From Sphagnum magellanicum (Eukaryota; Streptophyta; Sphagnopsida; Sphagnales; Sphagnaceae): a stretch of DNA of 64,000 nucleotides. Positions 32,201-44,500 of the stretch are shown piece after piece. The position numbers and the translations under genes were made by a program. The stretch covers positions 16,228,041 to 16,292,040 of the forward strand of contig CM038917.1 of assembly GCA_021904315.1 (NCBI GenBank), written 5' to 3'. A model generated the notes under the pieces. That model did not search any database. It had not been told where the DNA came from and saw nothing but the letters and a program-made list of their open reading frames with translations. Positions within the stretch are counted from its first letter, which is position 1, and every line of letters begins with the position of its first letter.

Positions 32201-35200
32201 TGAAAAAACAAATTTCTACACATTTCCCATTTCTCATTCAAATCTCTAGTTTTTCAACCAAAGCATTCAACTTGAAGTCCTCTAAAACTCCACTAAGTTG
32301 AATTTTCAAAATATTTGTACCTTTTGCACGACTTTTAGGTGTGTTTGTGGAGGATGGTCTAATTTTTGGACTGAGATTATTATGATCAAATGTCAATTAA
32401 AAGTTAAGCACTTCCCATTAGAATACGTTAATATTATCAATTTGAAATACCTTTGACCAATTTCACACTACTTAACTAATTTAAGACATAGGATTCAATT
32501 AAATGCTTATTAATTTATTTAGTTGAGCCATGCCCAAATAATTGTAACGATTTTTTTGGGAGACCCATCAAGTAAGAACATTTTAAAAAAGGAAAAGTTA
32601 TGTGCTCTATAGAAAAATAATTCAATTTTTGAAAAGTTTTCTAACAAAGCGAAGGAACTACCATACCTATGATTGATGTTTAGCAATGTGATGTTGAAAT
32701 ATTTAATTTTTTAATATGATATTCTGTTTTATAACATGCCTATTGTAGTTTTGGAATAATAACAACATAGTTTTACAACTAGAAAACATATACATGCTTA
32801 GAGCTTTTTTTTAGGGTCGAGGAAGGTTGCATATGTGATTCCTTTTGTGCATATTTTAGTCACCAACTAGGTGGCCACCTTATCATTTTTCTTGTGGGTT
32901 TTATGTGTTACTAGCTAAAAATTGAAATACAATTTTGGTTACTAGAATTTTTAGAGCCCTTTGTGTTATGGCCACTTCAAGATTTGCAAGGTGAAAAATT
33001 TTGGCTCCTTCAAAACTTTAGAGGGTTGTTAATTAGCTATGGATGTTTCATTCCATTGCTATTGTGGCAATTTCATGCAACAAATCTACATCATGCCATG
33101 TACATACAACAAATTTACATCCCCAAGGCTCCACACCCAAACAAATTTACATCCCCAATGCTCCACACCCAAACAAATTTCAAAGACTTCTAACCTAGTA
33201 CCACATAGGCACAAACACTTGTTGAGGATTTCAACTCCCCATAGCAAAGCAAATGACCTACACAAAAGAAACACAATATAAACACAAATGCACAAACCAA
33301 AATGTTCATCCATGTGCATTCACAAGTTTACTATTGCTTTGCCCATGTTGTACACACACATAAACATAACAAAGGTTAGTTTTTCACAACTAACAAGCTA
33401 AAAATATTCAAGGACTTCAATGTCCCATGCCCATGACCTAAAGGCATTCATTACATGTTTAATTATAAAAGTCAAAACTTGTTGTAAAAGAAAATTAACA
33501 CAAAATTGGGATCAAAAGTCAAAACCTATGTATTTAGGCTTCAATTATTTCATGTGTTTTTTTTCTATTACAATGGTTTCATTAAACAAGGTCTCCAATT
33601 TTTTTTTAAATCTACCCAAACATGTTCATACACAAGTATAAAGGTGTTTAATCAATTTATGCACTTTGGTTTTCATAAAAACAATTGTGTTGAAACACTG
33701 TTTGTCTTCTATAAATCCTAAAACTTGTACCATACAAATTTCAACAGGCTTGAACCATTCAAACATTTTCAAGATTATGTGGTTAGTCCCAAGCTCAACC
33801 ACAATCAATGAAAATCATTGCAATCCTTGTCCATCTTCATGATCTTTATGGAATTGTTTTTTGTGATTTGAATGAACAAATGAAATTGGTTATCCAAAGC
33901 CATGCCATGCAACATAACATCATATCATTTTTAGGGATGGCCCAATAATTTTAAGCAATGCAAAGTAATCTTTCAAAGTTACTAGATGACACTTGAAATT
34001 CTCTTTAAAACCATGCCGCAACTAGTAGAATGGGTAGACAATGCCCATGACTATCATTATTTCATAATCTAGGAATTGACATTTTAGTTCGTGAACAAGA
34101 AAGTTGAGATGTTGCCTTAAAACATTGTGCTTTCACACTTTTCGGATGTTGTTGCCATAGTGTAGGACATATTGTTTCCATTTTCCCAATTTGCAAATCA
34201 TCAACATGTCACCATGCCAATTTATTACCCACATGAAAAACATTCCACTCAACATCAAGGTTAAGGCAAGTTGGGTTTAGAGCCCATAATAATGGTAGAA
34301 CCTCATTTCAAAAGTTGATTAGATTGTTGAAAACAACAAAGGCTCCTTGAATGTAATTTCAATTGTTCAAGTTGCATAAGCTTCACAACTTCAAAAAAAT
34401 ACACAACATAAATGTTTTGAGCTTGAACCATTTTGACAAGCCCATGCAATAATTCAAACAAAAACATGAGGCAATGGAAACCAAGTAAAATTTGAACATT
34501 AAACAATGTAATGATGTTGGCCTTGGCTACATCACATGCAAGTTGATATCCTCACATTTACATGATGAAGGGCTTGTATTTTGCTTAGTAGGAGAGAGCA
34601 TTGACAATCAACACATCTTCACATTTCAAAGGATTTTTAGTGGTTTCACATCCAACAAAGCAACAAGCCTTTCAAGCTCAACAATTCTCTTCCCAAATTG
34701 AGAAAATAAAAAATATATTCCAACAAGCAACTTTTCAATGTTGTTAGCCAATGATTCAGTAGATAAGTTTTCACTACCAAGTTAATTTAGTGTTCAACAT
34801 AGTGGACATGCATAGAAAAAGGAACCACATCACATTTGATTTTAAATGGTGACTTTGTTGCACACACCAATAAATCCAAACTTTCTATTAATTCCAAATG
34901 ACACCAACTTTTGGCCCACCATTTGAACATCCATACTACCAAAATTCAAGAAAACATGATGCAACACATGGGTCAAATTTGTTACAATAACACTTATTGC
35001 TAACCACCCTTTCAAAGGTGAGTTGAATGGGCATTCATTTCCATTTATCAAGCACATATGCATGGATCCCCACCCAACTACTATTGTTGATTATAGTCAT
35101 CTCATCAACAAATATGAGATGAACCTAACAATATTTTAAACCTCTCTCATTTTGCCTATCACAATGTCACACAATCATGACCATCTCCCACCTAGACAAA

Positions 35201-36779
35201 TCATTTTAATAGTTTTTTAAGGTTGTGTTTGACTTTCACATACCTTTCAAGTCTTCATATTATGTCATTGCTCGACCCTGACTTGAAATATGAAAGTAAA
35301 ATGCAAATTGGGTTTTCTTACATTTTTCATTACCCTTCATGCCCACACATACTTGTTGGAATACATGCACTGATTGATATAAAGAAAACAAACTTCTCGT
35401 TTTTTAATGTTGATTATGATTTTCAAAATAAATCGTCCGTTTAAGTCATTAAAGATATCTACCAATGCCTTCTTCTTGCCACATTGTACAACCCATCAAA
35501 CTTAGGGCACAATAGTTTGTCATGCTTCTTAATGTGATTATAAACCTTGCATATCGCCTATGAAACTTTGCGATTTGAACCTACCATAGATTCAACCCAA
35601 GGGAACTTCATAGACCCAAATTAAATGACTTAAAGGTCTTGTTAACTTCATAAAGTTTTTTTTGCACAAACTTATTTTACTAGGATGGCTCCAATTTATT
35701 TTCAAGAGGTGTAACTTTAGCAATCTCTACAATTGTAGATCTATGGCTAGATGTTGCAACATGTGAAAGAACAAATGACCCAAAAATAAGCTTCCACAAA
35801 GGTGAGACATATGATGCGATATTGACAAAAAAAAACACACCAAAAAAAAAAATCAAGCACAAACAAGATTACAAGCATAATCTTGACAATCACAAGCTCC
35901 CAAGTTGTAACTTGCAACTACAAAAGCCAAACAAAAGACACAAAAAACCTTAAGGACTCAAAAAAGGCATGGAGACAAACTTGTAGGTTGCAACCTTCAT
36001 GAAAGAATGAATTTTGAATTGAGAAACAAGAGGTGCTAAAGAATAAACCTCTTCTTGAGCTCAAATAACAAGCTTCATTATGATTACAACACATGAATCC
36101 CAAACTTTGTAACTCATTGCTATTTGCAAGCTCCAACACTAGAATCCATGACCACCACTTTTTAAATCCATATCCTCATGAATCTTTGAGCTTTGAGGAA
36201 GGTCTTTGCCTTGAACTTGTGCACACATTGTAAACCGTAAACCCCTAAACCTTCATAAATCAATACTAAGATTTTGTTTTGTAGAATATTTCAAGTTTGA
36301 AGTGCAACCACCCCCACACCCTTAACCTTCATAAATGATCAAGTTGTGATTTGTGAACCTTCATTGTGGTACTATGCACTAATGCAATATGTAGATGTGA
36401 TAGTATACCAATATAGGAATATGCTAAATATTGGCAATAGCTTACACCATATGGGTTTGATATTGCATACAAATAATATAGCAGTTATTGATACCAAAAT
36501 CTCTCATCAATATACAATATCAAAACAAACGAGTGTTGGGTAGCCTAGTTAATTGATTTTCTTTTTAATTAACCTTGAGTTTCAGTTTTTTTTTTTAAAC
36601 TTTAGAAATCAAAGAACCTTCAATTTCACTTTTGCAACAATTTGAAATCTAAGAACCTTAGGTTACAATTTTTTTTCAAAAACCCTAAAAAGAAGAGATG
36701 GTTTCCCCAAATTACCCACTAGTAAACATAATTTGACCAGCTCTTTAGCTTTTTTGACAACCGCGATTGTATATCAGAA
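29260..36779. other. AT-rich stretch, no recognised gene
   Basis: Interior of the interval between the inverted repeats. Short ORFs have no recognisable products. A 35-bp direct duplication (ACAAATTTACATCCCCAA, then CTCCACACCCAA) is at about 33110-33180. A telo-box-like CCCTAAACCC is near 31325. Otherwise nothing supported. Confidence 0.5.
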
Positions 36780-36935
36780 ATGCTTATTGTGATTGTTTGT
36801 GAACCGTGGTTAGTAAATCCTATACATACCTAGTAGGTAGATAGGTAAGAAAAATAGGTGACTACTAGGTATGTAGATATAGAGTTTATACATGGGTAAG
36901 GGAAGTTTGTACTACCTACCTAGATGAAACCCGGA
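36780..36935 (-). repeat. ACCTA-rich MITE-family fragment
   Basis: The reverse complement reads TTACCCATGTATAAACT, ACCTAGTAGTCACCTATTTT, CTTACCTATCTACC and CCACGGTTCAC, colinear with 60408-60520 of the MITE at 60206-60612. Confidence 0.6.
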
Positions 36936-36945
36936 AATTTTTGTT

Positions 36946-37200
36946 GGCTTTGCCTACCAAGAAGGCAAGGAAATTGTGTTTTAGATTCATTATAGAGTAT
37001 AGTAGCTTAAGGGATTTTTATAGGCCCCTAGGTAATAATAATAATAGATCTTTTTTTTTCTTTTTTTCTTTTTTTGAGGATTTTTGAAAGAAGATATTTT
37101 GGCTTGTGTTGAAACTTGAGATTAATTATCAAGTTATAATAATATCTTGAAGGATTTTGGTTTCTTTTAGAGGATTTTTGGAAGGTAATAATATTTTCTG
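36946..37200 (-). repeat. Inverted repeat, right copy, with extended homology to 62985-63165
   Basis: 36946-37034 is the partner of 27190-27275 in opposite orientation. The outer flank 37040-37200, reverse complemented, contains AAATCCTCTAAAAGAAAC, CTCAAGTTTCAACACAAGCC and AAAATAT..TCTTTCAAAAA, also present in order at 62995-63105. This is therefore a repeat family with at least two extended copies. Confidence 0.7.
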
Positions 37201-37447
37201 CATTTTGAAATATTTGAGTTTCCATAATTCTTCTTTTGCCTTTAAGGTGCTTAAGTTTTATGGGTGGGGTTGGAAATAACTAAAACTTGATTGTAAGAAA
37301 CTGACTGACTGACTGACCGGCCTTCGTTCACTCTGGCCAAGAAGACCAAACTGGACAAGTATCTATGTACTCAGAAGAGAGATGAGGATTGGGACACAAA
37401 GAAGAAGAAGAAGAACAACAACACAACAGAAAGAGACTCTCTCTGTC

Positions 37448-37480
<33 letters not shown>

Positions 37481-38461
37481 TTTCTGGGAGACTTGGTTTC
37501 AAGAGCCAGACGACAGAAACAACAAGATCCTGTCAGTTTCTAGTATCTTCTTTGGGAAGTGTTGTCGTGATGTTGTTGTTGTTGTTTTCTTCCGAAGTAG
37601 CCTCGTAATAATAATAAGAATGTAGTCTAATATAAGCTAGAAGAGAAATACTACAATTATTACTATTGTTATTATTATTATTAGACAATGTATATATGTG
37701 CAAAGGATTTTGATGTAATGTTATTGAAAGAAAAAAAAAAGCTCTCTCTCTTTTTGGACTTTCTCCAAGAACTCCAAGAATGTTGCCAACAATAATGTTG
37801 GTTTTTGCAGTTGGTTGTTCTCCAAACTGCTGCCACGAAAACGAACTGCAACAACAATAGCAACAATAAGCATAGATGATGATCGATACGCGAGGCTCAT
37901 GGAATGAGAAACAAACAACAGGTAAGTCGGATTTCTTCTTGTAGTGCTGATCTCATGGTGTTGTTGATGATTGATGACGATGCCAGAGAGTTTAGAGTTT
38001 TTTCAGCAGTATAATAATGGCTGGCAGTGAAAGAAAGAAAGAAAGAAAGAAAGAAAGAGAAGAAGAATGTATCAGAGAAGAAGAAAGACGGTTGTGAGGA
38101 AGGAGGATGCTCGTGAGTATGCCTAAACGCAGATCTGAAGCATCGTATAACGGCTGGCAGTGAAAGAAAGAAAGACGAGAAGAAGAATGTAATATGAGAG
38201 AAGAAGAAGAAACACTGTTGTGAGGAGGATGATGATCGTGACGATACCAAAACGCATATCTGAAGAAGCAATGACAAAGCAAGTCAGGAGTGAGAGAAAG
38301 ATCCCCTGCCAGAGAACATTTGCAAAGGATTTGGATGCATTGAGAGAGCTCTCTTCATGTTGTCATCATTTGTTTGCTGCTCCTGTGCTGGTAGTTTGGT
38401 GACTCAGGAGGAGACGGTGGAGGACGGCAGCCTGGCGACGGTCGTAAGAAATTCTTGAAGA
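37201..38461. other. Microsatellite-rich leader upstream of the coiled-coil ORF
   Basis: Holds (TCTG)n at 37446-37481, (GTT)n near 37571-37587, ATT runs near 37655-37682, poly-A near 37730 and (GAAA)n at 38031-38058. A tandem duplication lies at about 38010-38270: both halves begin GGCTGGCAGTGAAAGAAAGA and continue through GAAGAAGAATGTA, GTTGTGAGGA and TCTGAAG. It probably includes the promoter and 5' UTR of the ORF at 38462. Confidence 0.45.
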
Positions 38462-39397
38462 ATGGAGGAGATGGAGGAGGAGGAGGAGGAAGTTCAAGCA
38501 AGGAAGAGACAGAGGACAGGAGTAGGAGAAGGAATGATGTCTTGTGTGTGGAAGAAATTGTTTCAGAGCTTGTCATGGCTCAGGACTTCTTCTTCTTCTT
38601 TCAGGATCGGCCCTTCTAGAGTGGAGGAGACGACGACAATCGCATGTCGGGGGGCTGCATCGTCGGTGATGGAGGAGTCGTCGTCCATGATGATCGCACA
38701 GAGAATCAAGCAAGTCGTAGAGGATTGGAGAGTGCAAGCTGTGGAACTGGAGAAAGAACGAGCTCTCGTGGTGGATATGGAGAAGAAGCTGTCCTCCAGG
38801 CGGGACAGTTTGCGTCAACTTACTCAGCAGTTGGAGACAGAGCGCGAAGTCAACAAGATTCTGCAAGCCAAGTTCTGTAGAAGCCGGTACGAATTGATTC
38901 AGAACGAGCACAAATACATCTTAAGCGCAGGGAAGATGCAACAAAAGATCCACGATATGAGCCTTGAATTGAAGAATTGCACCAAAGACAAAGAGTTCCT
39001 GCAATCTGAAGCGGAGAAAGGACGTCGCTACTGCAAAGACATGCAGCGGGAGCTTCGCAAATGCCGACATTCTTTGACGGAATTGAAGGTGGTCCAAAGA
39101 CAGCAGCAGCAGCAGATGGACATAGAGGAGGAGCAGCGTGGTGGTCGTCGTCCATACGCACATAAGAAGAAGCAACAGCGTCTTCAAGAAAATCATCGTG
39201 CATTGAAGAAGCGGTCTAGAGGGGAGGAAAGTGAAGAACAACAGAATGCAGCAGCAGAAAGAAGGACCAATGGACGAGGAGACCTCAGTGCCTCGCAGGA
39301 AAGAAGAATCGACACGAAGTTTCTGAGCCAGGAGCCATCATCGCCTGCTGACAAGAGAGTGACCAAGGCAGCTGCTTCTGCTGAACAACGCCCATGA
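38462..39397 (+). CDS. Hypothetical 311-aa coiled-coil protein
   Basis: Intact intronless ATG ORF. The N-terminus is acidic then basic (EEMEEEEEEVQARKRQR); the middle, about residues 80-215, is a long heptad-rich coiled coil (QRIKQVVEDWRVQAVELEKE, TQQLETEREVNKILQAKF, MSLELKNCTKDKEFLQSEAE); then QQQQQ, and a basic Lys/Arg/Gln-rich tail with possible nuclear signals (KKKQQR, LKKRSRGEE). No membrane segment and no catalytic motif. It is GC-richer than its surroundings and has coding-like composition, so a real gene is likely. The upstream ATG choice is supported by the AG-rich leader without other in-frame starts. It resembles generic plant coiled-coil scaffolds; no family assigned. Confidence 0.6.
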   Translation: MEEMEEEEEEVQARKRQRTGVGEGMMSCVWKKLFQSLSWLRTSSSSFRIGPSRVEETTTIACRGAASSVMEESSSMMIAQRIKQVVEDWRVQAVELEKERALVVDMEKKLSSRRDSLRQLTQQLETEREVNKILQAKFCRSRYELIQNEHKYILSAGKMQQKIHDMSLELKNCTKDKEFLQSEAEKGRRYCKDMQRELRKCRHSLTELKVVQRQQQQQMDIEEEQRGGRRPYAHKKKQQRLQENHRALKKRSRGEESEEQQNAAAERRTNGRGDLSASQERRIDTKFLSQEPSSPADKRVTKAAASAEQRP

Positions 39398-41543
39398 ACA
39401 CTGCTACTCCCCTCCCACCATCAAATCTCCAAGGAAACGGGCCTCTGCTGCTATCAGAGGAGTACAGATCCAACAAACTTCTCTTTCTTCAGTCCCTCCT
39501 GCTTTAAATCTGCAAGTGGGTATTCTACACGGATACTCTCTCACTACTCTTGGAGCTTTCAGCACAAACACACATTGTAAGATTTCTCCTACACTTCTAT
39601 TTTTATCAACGTTTTTTACAAACTGTTGAGGATCTAGAAATACAGAGGTGGGTAGTTCAGTTGGGCTCTTTTCTGCACAACTTAGGGTTTAGGGTTTGAG
39701 CATCTTCACTATCATCTGTGCGTGCTCCTTCATGTCCTCGATTTCTTACTTTTGATTGTGGCTTTGGATCTCAATTATGTGTTATTTAATGTCTCTCTTA
39801 CCCCAAGGACTTGTGGTTCTTGGATCCCATGCTTTTGTTTTTGCTTGCTGATCCCACTCAGATACATACAAGTCTACAGAAATCAAATACCCAGAGAGTG
39901 AATCAGGAAGCTCTTGAAGCTGATGCATACATATAGAAAGGAAACATTCTATAAATCAGGAAACCCTGGAAGCTGAGATAAATGACTCTGGCTGCATGTC
40001 AAGCTGATGAAGCTTGTGGATTTTGAGGTGTACATGTGAGCAAACAGAATGCACACATGGACACCTGAAAATCCTGAAGGTGTTCCTTTGGCATTGTCTT
40101 TACCATCTCTACATGTTTCTTTGCAGATTCAAAGGCAGATTCAAAGGAGAAGGCTTTCTGTGGAATCATGTGGTCACATTTATACTTTCTTTACTAACCC
40201 CCCATTTAATTCTCTCTGCAGATTCAAGCAGAAGGAAGGAGCTACTATCCACATCCATTCTTCAAAGACAGTAAATGTATCAATTGCTCATTTTGTTTTT
40301 CATCAATTATCCTTCATTTAAAAGCTGAAATTGTTGTAATTATGTCCCCTGTTTTTATGCCAAGAGATTAATGTACCCAAGAAAGTAGAACTTGTTGCAA
40401 CAAATGTTTTTAAACATGGAGCTTCTTCTTAGAGTTTTTCTTTTTGAATTCCCGACATATGCTATTCTGGTGTGAGTTGATGAGCAGTGTCAAGAACCAA
40501 GTGTATGATATGCTATTGTGGTGTGAGTTGATGAGCAGTGTCAAGAACCAAATGTATGATAAGACTTGTAACTGTGAACATAGGACACAGCAGTTTTTGT
40601 TCCTCTAACTCCTGATGTCAATAACCACAGCTTTTTTTTATTGCACAATGAAGAGATTCCTCCAGTGAGCTTCCTATCCTTTCATTAGCTTCAAGATTGT
40701 TTAAAGACCTGCACTGATTTTTCTAGTGTAATCAGAAAGCACCATACAGAGCGTAGCTATTCTTTCTGCCATTGTTCACAGGGCATTTCCAAAAAAAGGA
40801 ATGCACCATTGTGGCACATGTAACAACTGCCATTTGCTACACAAGTGTTGACTCTCTCCTCTCAACATGGGTCCTGTAGGTAGGAAGGTAAGTAGAATAA
40901 TAGGTGGCTTCTCAGTACTGGTTAGTACATAGGTAAAAGGGCTAGTGCATTGTTAGTAGGTATAGGTTGTAAAAGCAGAAACTGAGCTACCCAATGTGGT
41001 TAACTGCAACTCAATGAAAAACCATTTCCCGTCCACCTACCATCCATCAACTGGTGAATTTTTGGTTTCCCTCTGGAACCTAATATAGCCTTTTGACACT
41101 AACTCAAAGCTGGCATGATCAAGAACTTTGTCAGAACCTCTTTTCTACGGAAGAAGATGTAGGGCATGAAATTTTCCAAACAACTGTGACAATTGGTTTC
41201 CAATCCAAGCTACCATTTCAAAGACAATAATAGGCACTACTATGCTATCCATCCAGACTTCATCCAGGGAGTTTCCATTGAACTGAAGAAGCTGGATTGA
41301 GTAGTAGTCCTAGATTCCCCGTGTTCTAGACTGCTATTTTAAAAAGTGGTGCTTTTATGCCCCCTGAGACATGACACTTCCTGCAAGCATCTTTGCACAG
41401 TTTCTTAAGCTAATCTCATATACTGTCCCAGCAATCTAGAAATCCTGTTGGTGGAAAGGTTCCTCAATTTATGTGTCAGAGGTATGGCAACAATAAATGC
41501 TGCAAACTTGGTAGGTTTCAACATAGCCCATGAAATTGATCAG
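39398..41543. other. Intergenic region between coiled-coil ORF and ECR1
   Basis: Downstream of the ORF there is a telo-box pair (TTAGGGTTTAGGGTTTG, about 39683-39699). A 54-bp tandem duplication lies at 40457-40563 (TATGCTATT.TGGTGTGAG unit). GCAGATTCAA-type repeats occur near 40126-40226. A MITE-family copy is at 40860-41060. No other gene recognised; two ORFs at 40014-40321 look non-coding. Confidence 0.45.
40860..41060 (-). repeat. ACCTA-rich MITE-family copy
   Basis: TGTAGGTAGGAAGGTAAGTAG, AATAGGTGGCTTCT, TTAGTAGGTATAGG, ACTGAGCTACCCAATGTGG and CCACCTACCATCCATC are in the same order as the reverse complement of the MITE at 60206-60612. Confidence 0.6.
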
Positions 41544-44500
41544 TTATGTTCCTGCAGTGTCCATATCTATTGTCTCTGCACCCTCCCTGAACGTGACACG
41601 AACTCGTAGAACCCCAGTCAACCTGCGATCATTTATGTTTAACACATCTGATGTCTCCCCGCCCATCAGTCTTAAAAGTGGCTCTTGCAAGTTGGGGCGT
41701 GTCATCTCCTCCAATACTGCTGGTGCTTGCATGTAAAGGTTGTTGCCATGATATGACACACTGGGTTTCGAAAGCTTGAGTTTGAATCTCGAGTCTTTCA
41801 GTAATGTATCAATAAACTGCACAAAGCACAAGGAATGTTTTTGAGTATTGGGTGCATAGGTACATGATTTAATCCACCATCACTGGATGATTGACACAAC
41901 AAGGATAAGAAAAACATCAAACAAATGGGTTACTCATGTCCTCCACTACCAACTAGCCAATTCCAGAAAGCATTGTGAATCTAGTTTAATCTACAAGAGA
42001 TCTTTGTGTACCTTCTGCAATGTGATGGATTTGTCAACCTCAAGAGGAACACCAGGACTACAAATTATGCAGTTGCGGTCCTTGTCATGTGGCACAGTTC
42101 GTAGGTAGATCCCCTCTGTTCCTGTGTACCTGCAGCAATATTGTGATTTGTAAGGTCTAGGGTTGGCTATATGTACTGTGCACTTGAGAATGTTTGTGTC
42201 TTTCTTCTCAACAAATTTCTCATAGTTTTGAGAGCCCTCCCAAACTTACAAATTGACTATGGCAGAATAGAAATTGTCAGATCATCTGATACTGAGGTTA
42301 GTGAGCTTCCCTACAAAATCCAATTTTAGAATATATTCCACAAAATCCACTTCCATGCTGAAAACAACGTTTAGCATTTGGATTTCAATCTTCACTACAC
42401 TTTGAAAGGAAAACAGGAAGGCTGAGTACACACTGCATGTAGATGTCCATGCCAGTGCTGCACATTGTTGCAATCTTCAATGTCTCTAATGCACATGTTG
42501 CTGCTACAACTGCATTTGTTGAGGCAATGGCAGGCACTATGTTCTTGACTACACCCTGCAAATTGAAATGTTTGCAAACAATCAGCAGATGGAACTCCAG
42601 TACCCTAACAACCAACTGCTCCACCATCAGTACCATAGCAAACCTATGACCAGACTGCTAGAGACGCCCAAATTTGGACAGGAAAACACACTTCATAATT
42701 ATGTGACCTTGTAGCAAGTTCGCAAAGGAAAAGTACAACAGTATGTTCACTTGCAGGTCAAGAAGTTGTAGGCATCCAAAGAGAAAGTGGGTTGGCTCAG
42801 ATATTAATTTTCCTTCAAAGCACAAGGTCAAGGACATCAACTGGAAACCTTGAAGCACACACACCTACTCATGGTTACAGCTGATGAAATTCCAGAAAAG
42901 GGTTACTGTGTTCAATCCTACTCTTTCAGCTCTTTCAAAGACCTTGAGCCTAAAACATCAACAAAAAAAGCCTGCAGAGTGGGATGACAGACAACCAGGG
43001 ATCCACAAGATCAGACCTGGGTAAGTGAGTATGTGATTCCACTTATGTTGAACTGTTCTCCCCTCTTCAGAGCCTGCATTTAGAAGGCACAAGAACTGAC
43101 AAATGAGCTTGTCATTTCCCAAGGATACACAAAGCATGTATGCAAGTGAAATGGAAAATATTGAATTCACCATAGTCCTATGAGGATGAGGAACAGTGCA
43201 GGCCAAATTTAGGATGGTTGCACTGTGTTCCAGCTTCAGGTACCCAAGGATGCCTGGGCAAAAGGACCCCAGTATATCTCTATGCCCAAGCTGTACTCCA
43301 CAAAAATTCTGTTACAGAAATATAGCAATTCCAGTAAGGGTATTGTTTTTGAATTACACAATGGCACCTGGTCATAAATCCACTTCATGTGCTCTGGGTT
43401 GTCTGCATCAAAATATTCTCCAATCCGATCCTGTCAGACATGACCACAGAAGAATGGGATCTAAGTTTCAGTCAGATAAAAAACCTCATAAATGAAACAC
43501 ATGAATGAACCTGAACCCTTCACAATTGAAGTCTGCAAAACAAGGCTATGAATTCCTGGTTCACTCAACTGAAGTACCAGCACTGAAGCAAAAACAAATT
43601 GAAAGGCAAAGCTTACCATGACTTCCCTTAAAGCATAAGCTTCTGATCCCTTGGATAGCAATTGTAGATTTCTAGTAGATAAGTAACTGAGATACTGAAG
43701 GCCAAGACAAACTGATTTTGAAGAAAAATAGGTAGAGTAGCTGCAAGGCTATTCATACCTGGCCCCATTGAATGAGGTGGGCATATTCAATGCAATGAGC
43801 TGGCGATCGTGGTGTTTCAGCAAGCGTGCACAGAGGAAAAGTTATTTGGGGAGGGAACAGCCAAAGAGAGCAGTGGAAACAAGGTGTTATCCCTGGAATT
43901 ATTACACGTGCATGGCCTTTGAAACCTTCGGTGCCACCATCAACCAGAGGCTTGATTGTTGAAAGATCAGGTGAGCCGTCTTCCTCGTACTCTTCTTGGC
44001 CGAGAATGGAGACAGACGAGAAATATCTTGCGTTAGCCAAAACCCATTTGAAAATCATTATACAGTCCTTGACCTTACTTGAAAGGAAAACGTTAGCCAA
44101 AAGTGACTCAGGAAGACATGCTCTCATGTGTCATATCTGAAGTTGCAATATGGTGTAACTAGCCGGTCATGAAGACAGTGAACCTAGGCACCCGAACGTG
44201 GATACTTGCATTGAGGCCATACCAACAAAACCGCAGATAACAGAGTTGATGTAACTACGAGCTTCAAGTGAATCCAAGCCCAAGACAATGATTTGAAAAT
44301 CTTTATAAAACGCAATGTCCTTGTCTTCAATCTTGCAGAAGTGGGGAATCACTGTCACACCCTTCACCCGTTGCATAACCCTTGCAGCAGCAACCTCTGA
44401 CTTTGGTTTTCCTACATCTTGCATCCTGCAGTCCATTGCAGAAAGATTTCAGCATGAAGCCAAAAACAGAACAGCCTCCCACCAAAATTTGTGTTGTCCT

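Noticed and set aside
37897..38282. Ser/Phe-rich minus-strand ORFs
   Set aside because: Created by GAAA and GAAGAA repeats in the duplicated leader; two frames are open at once.
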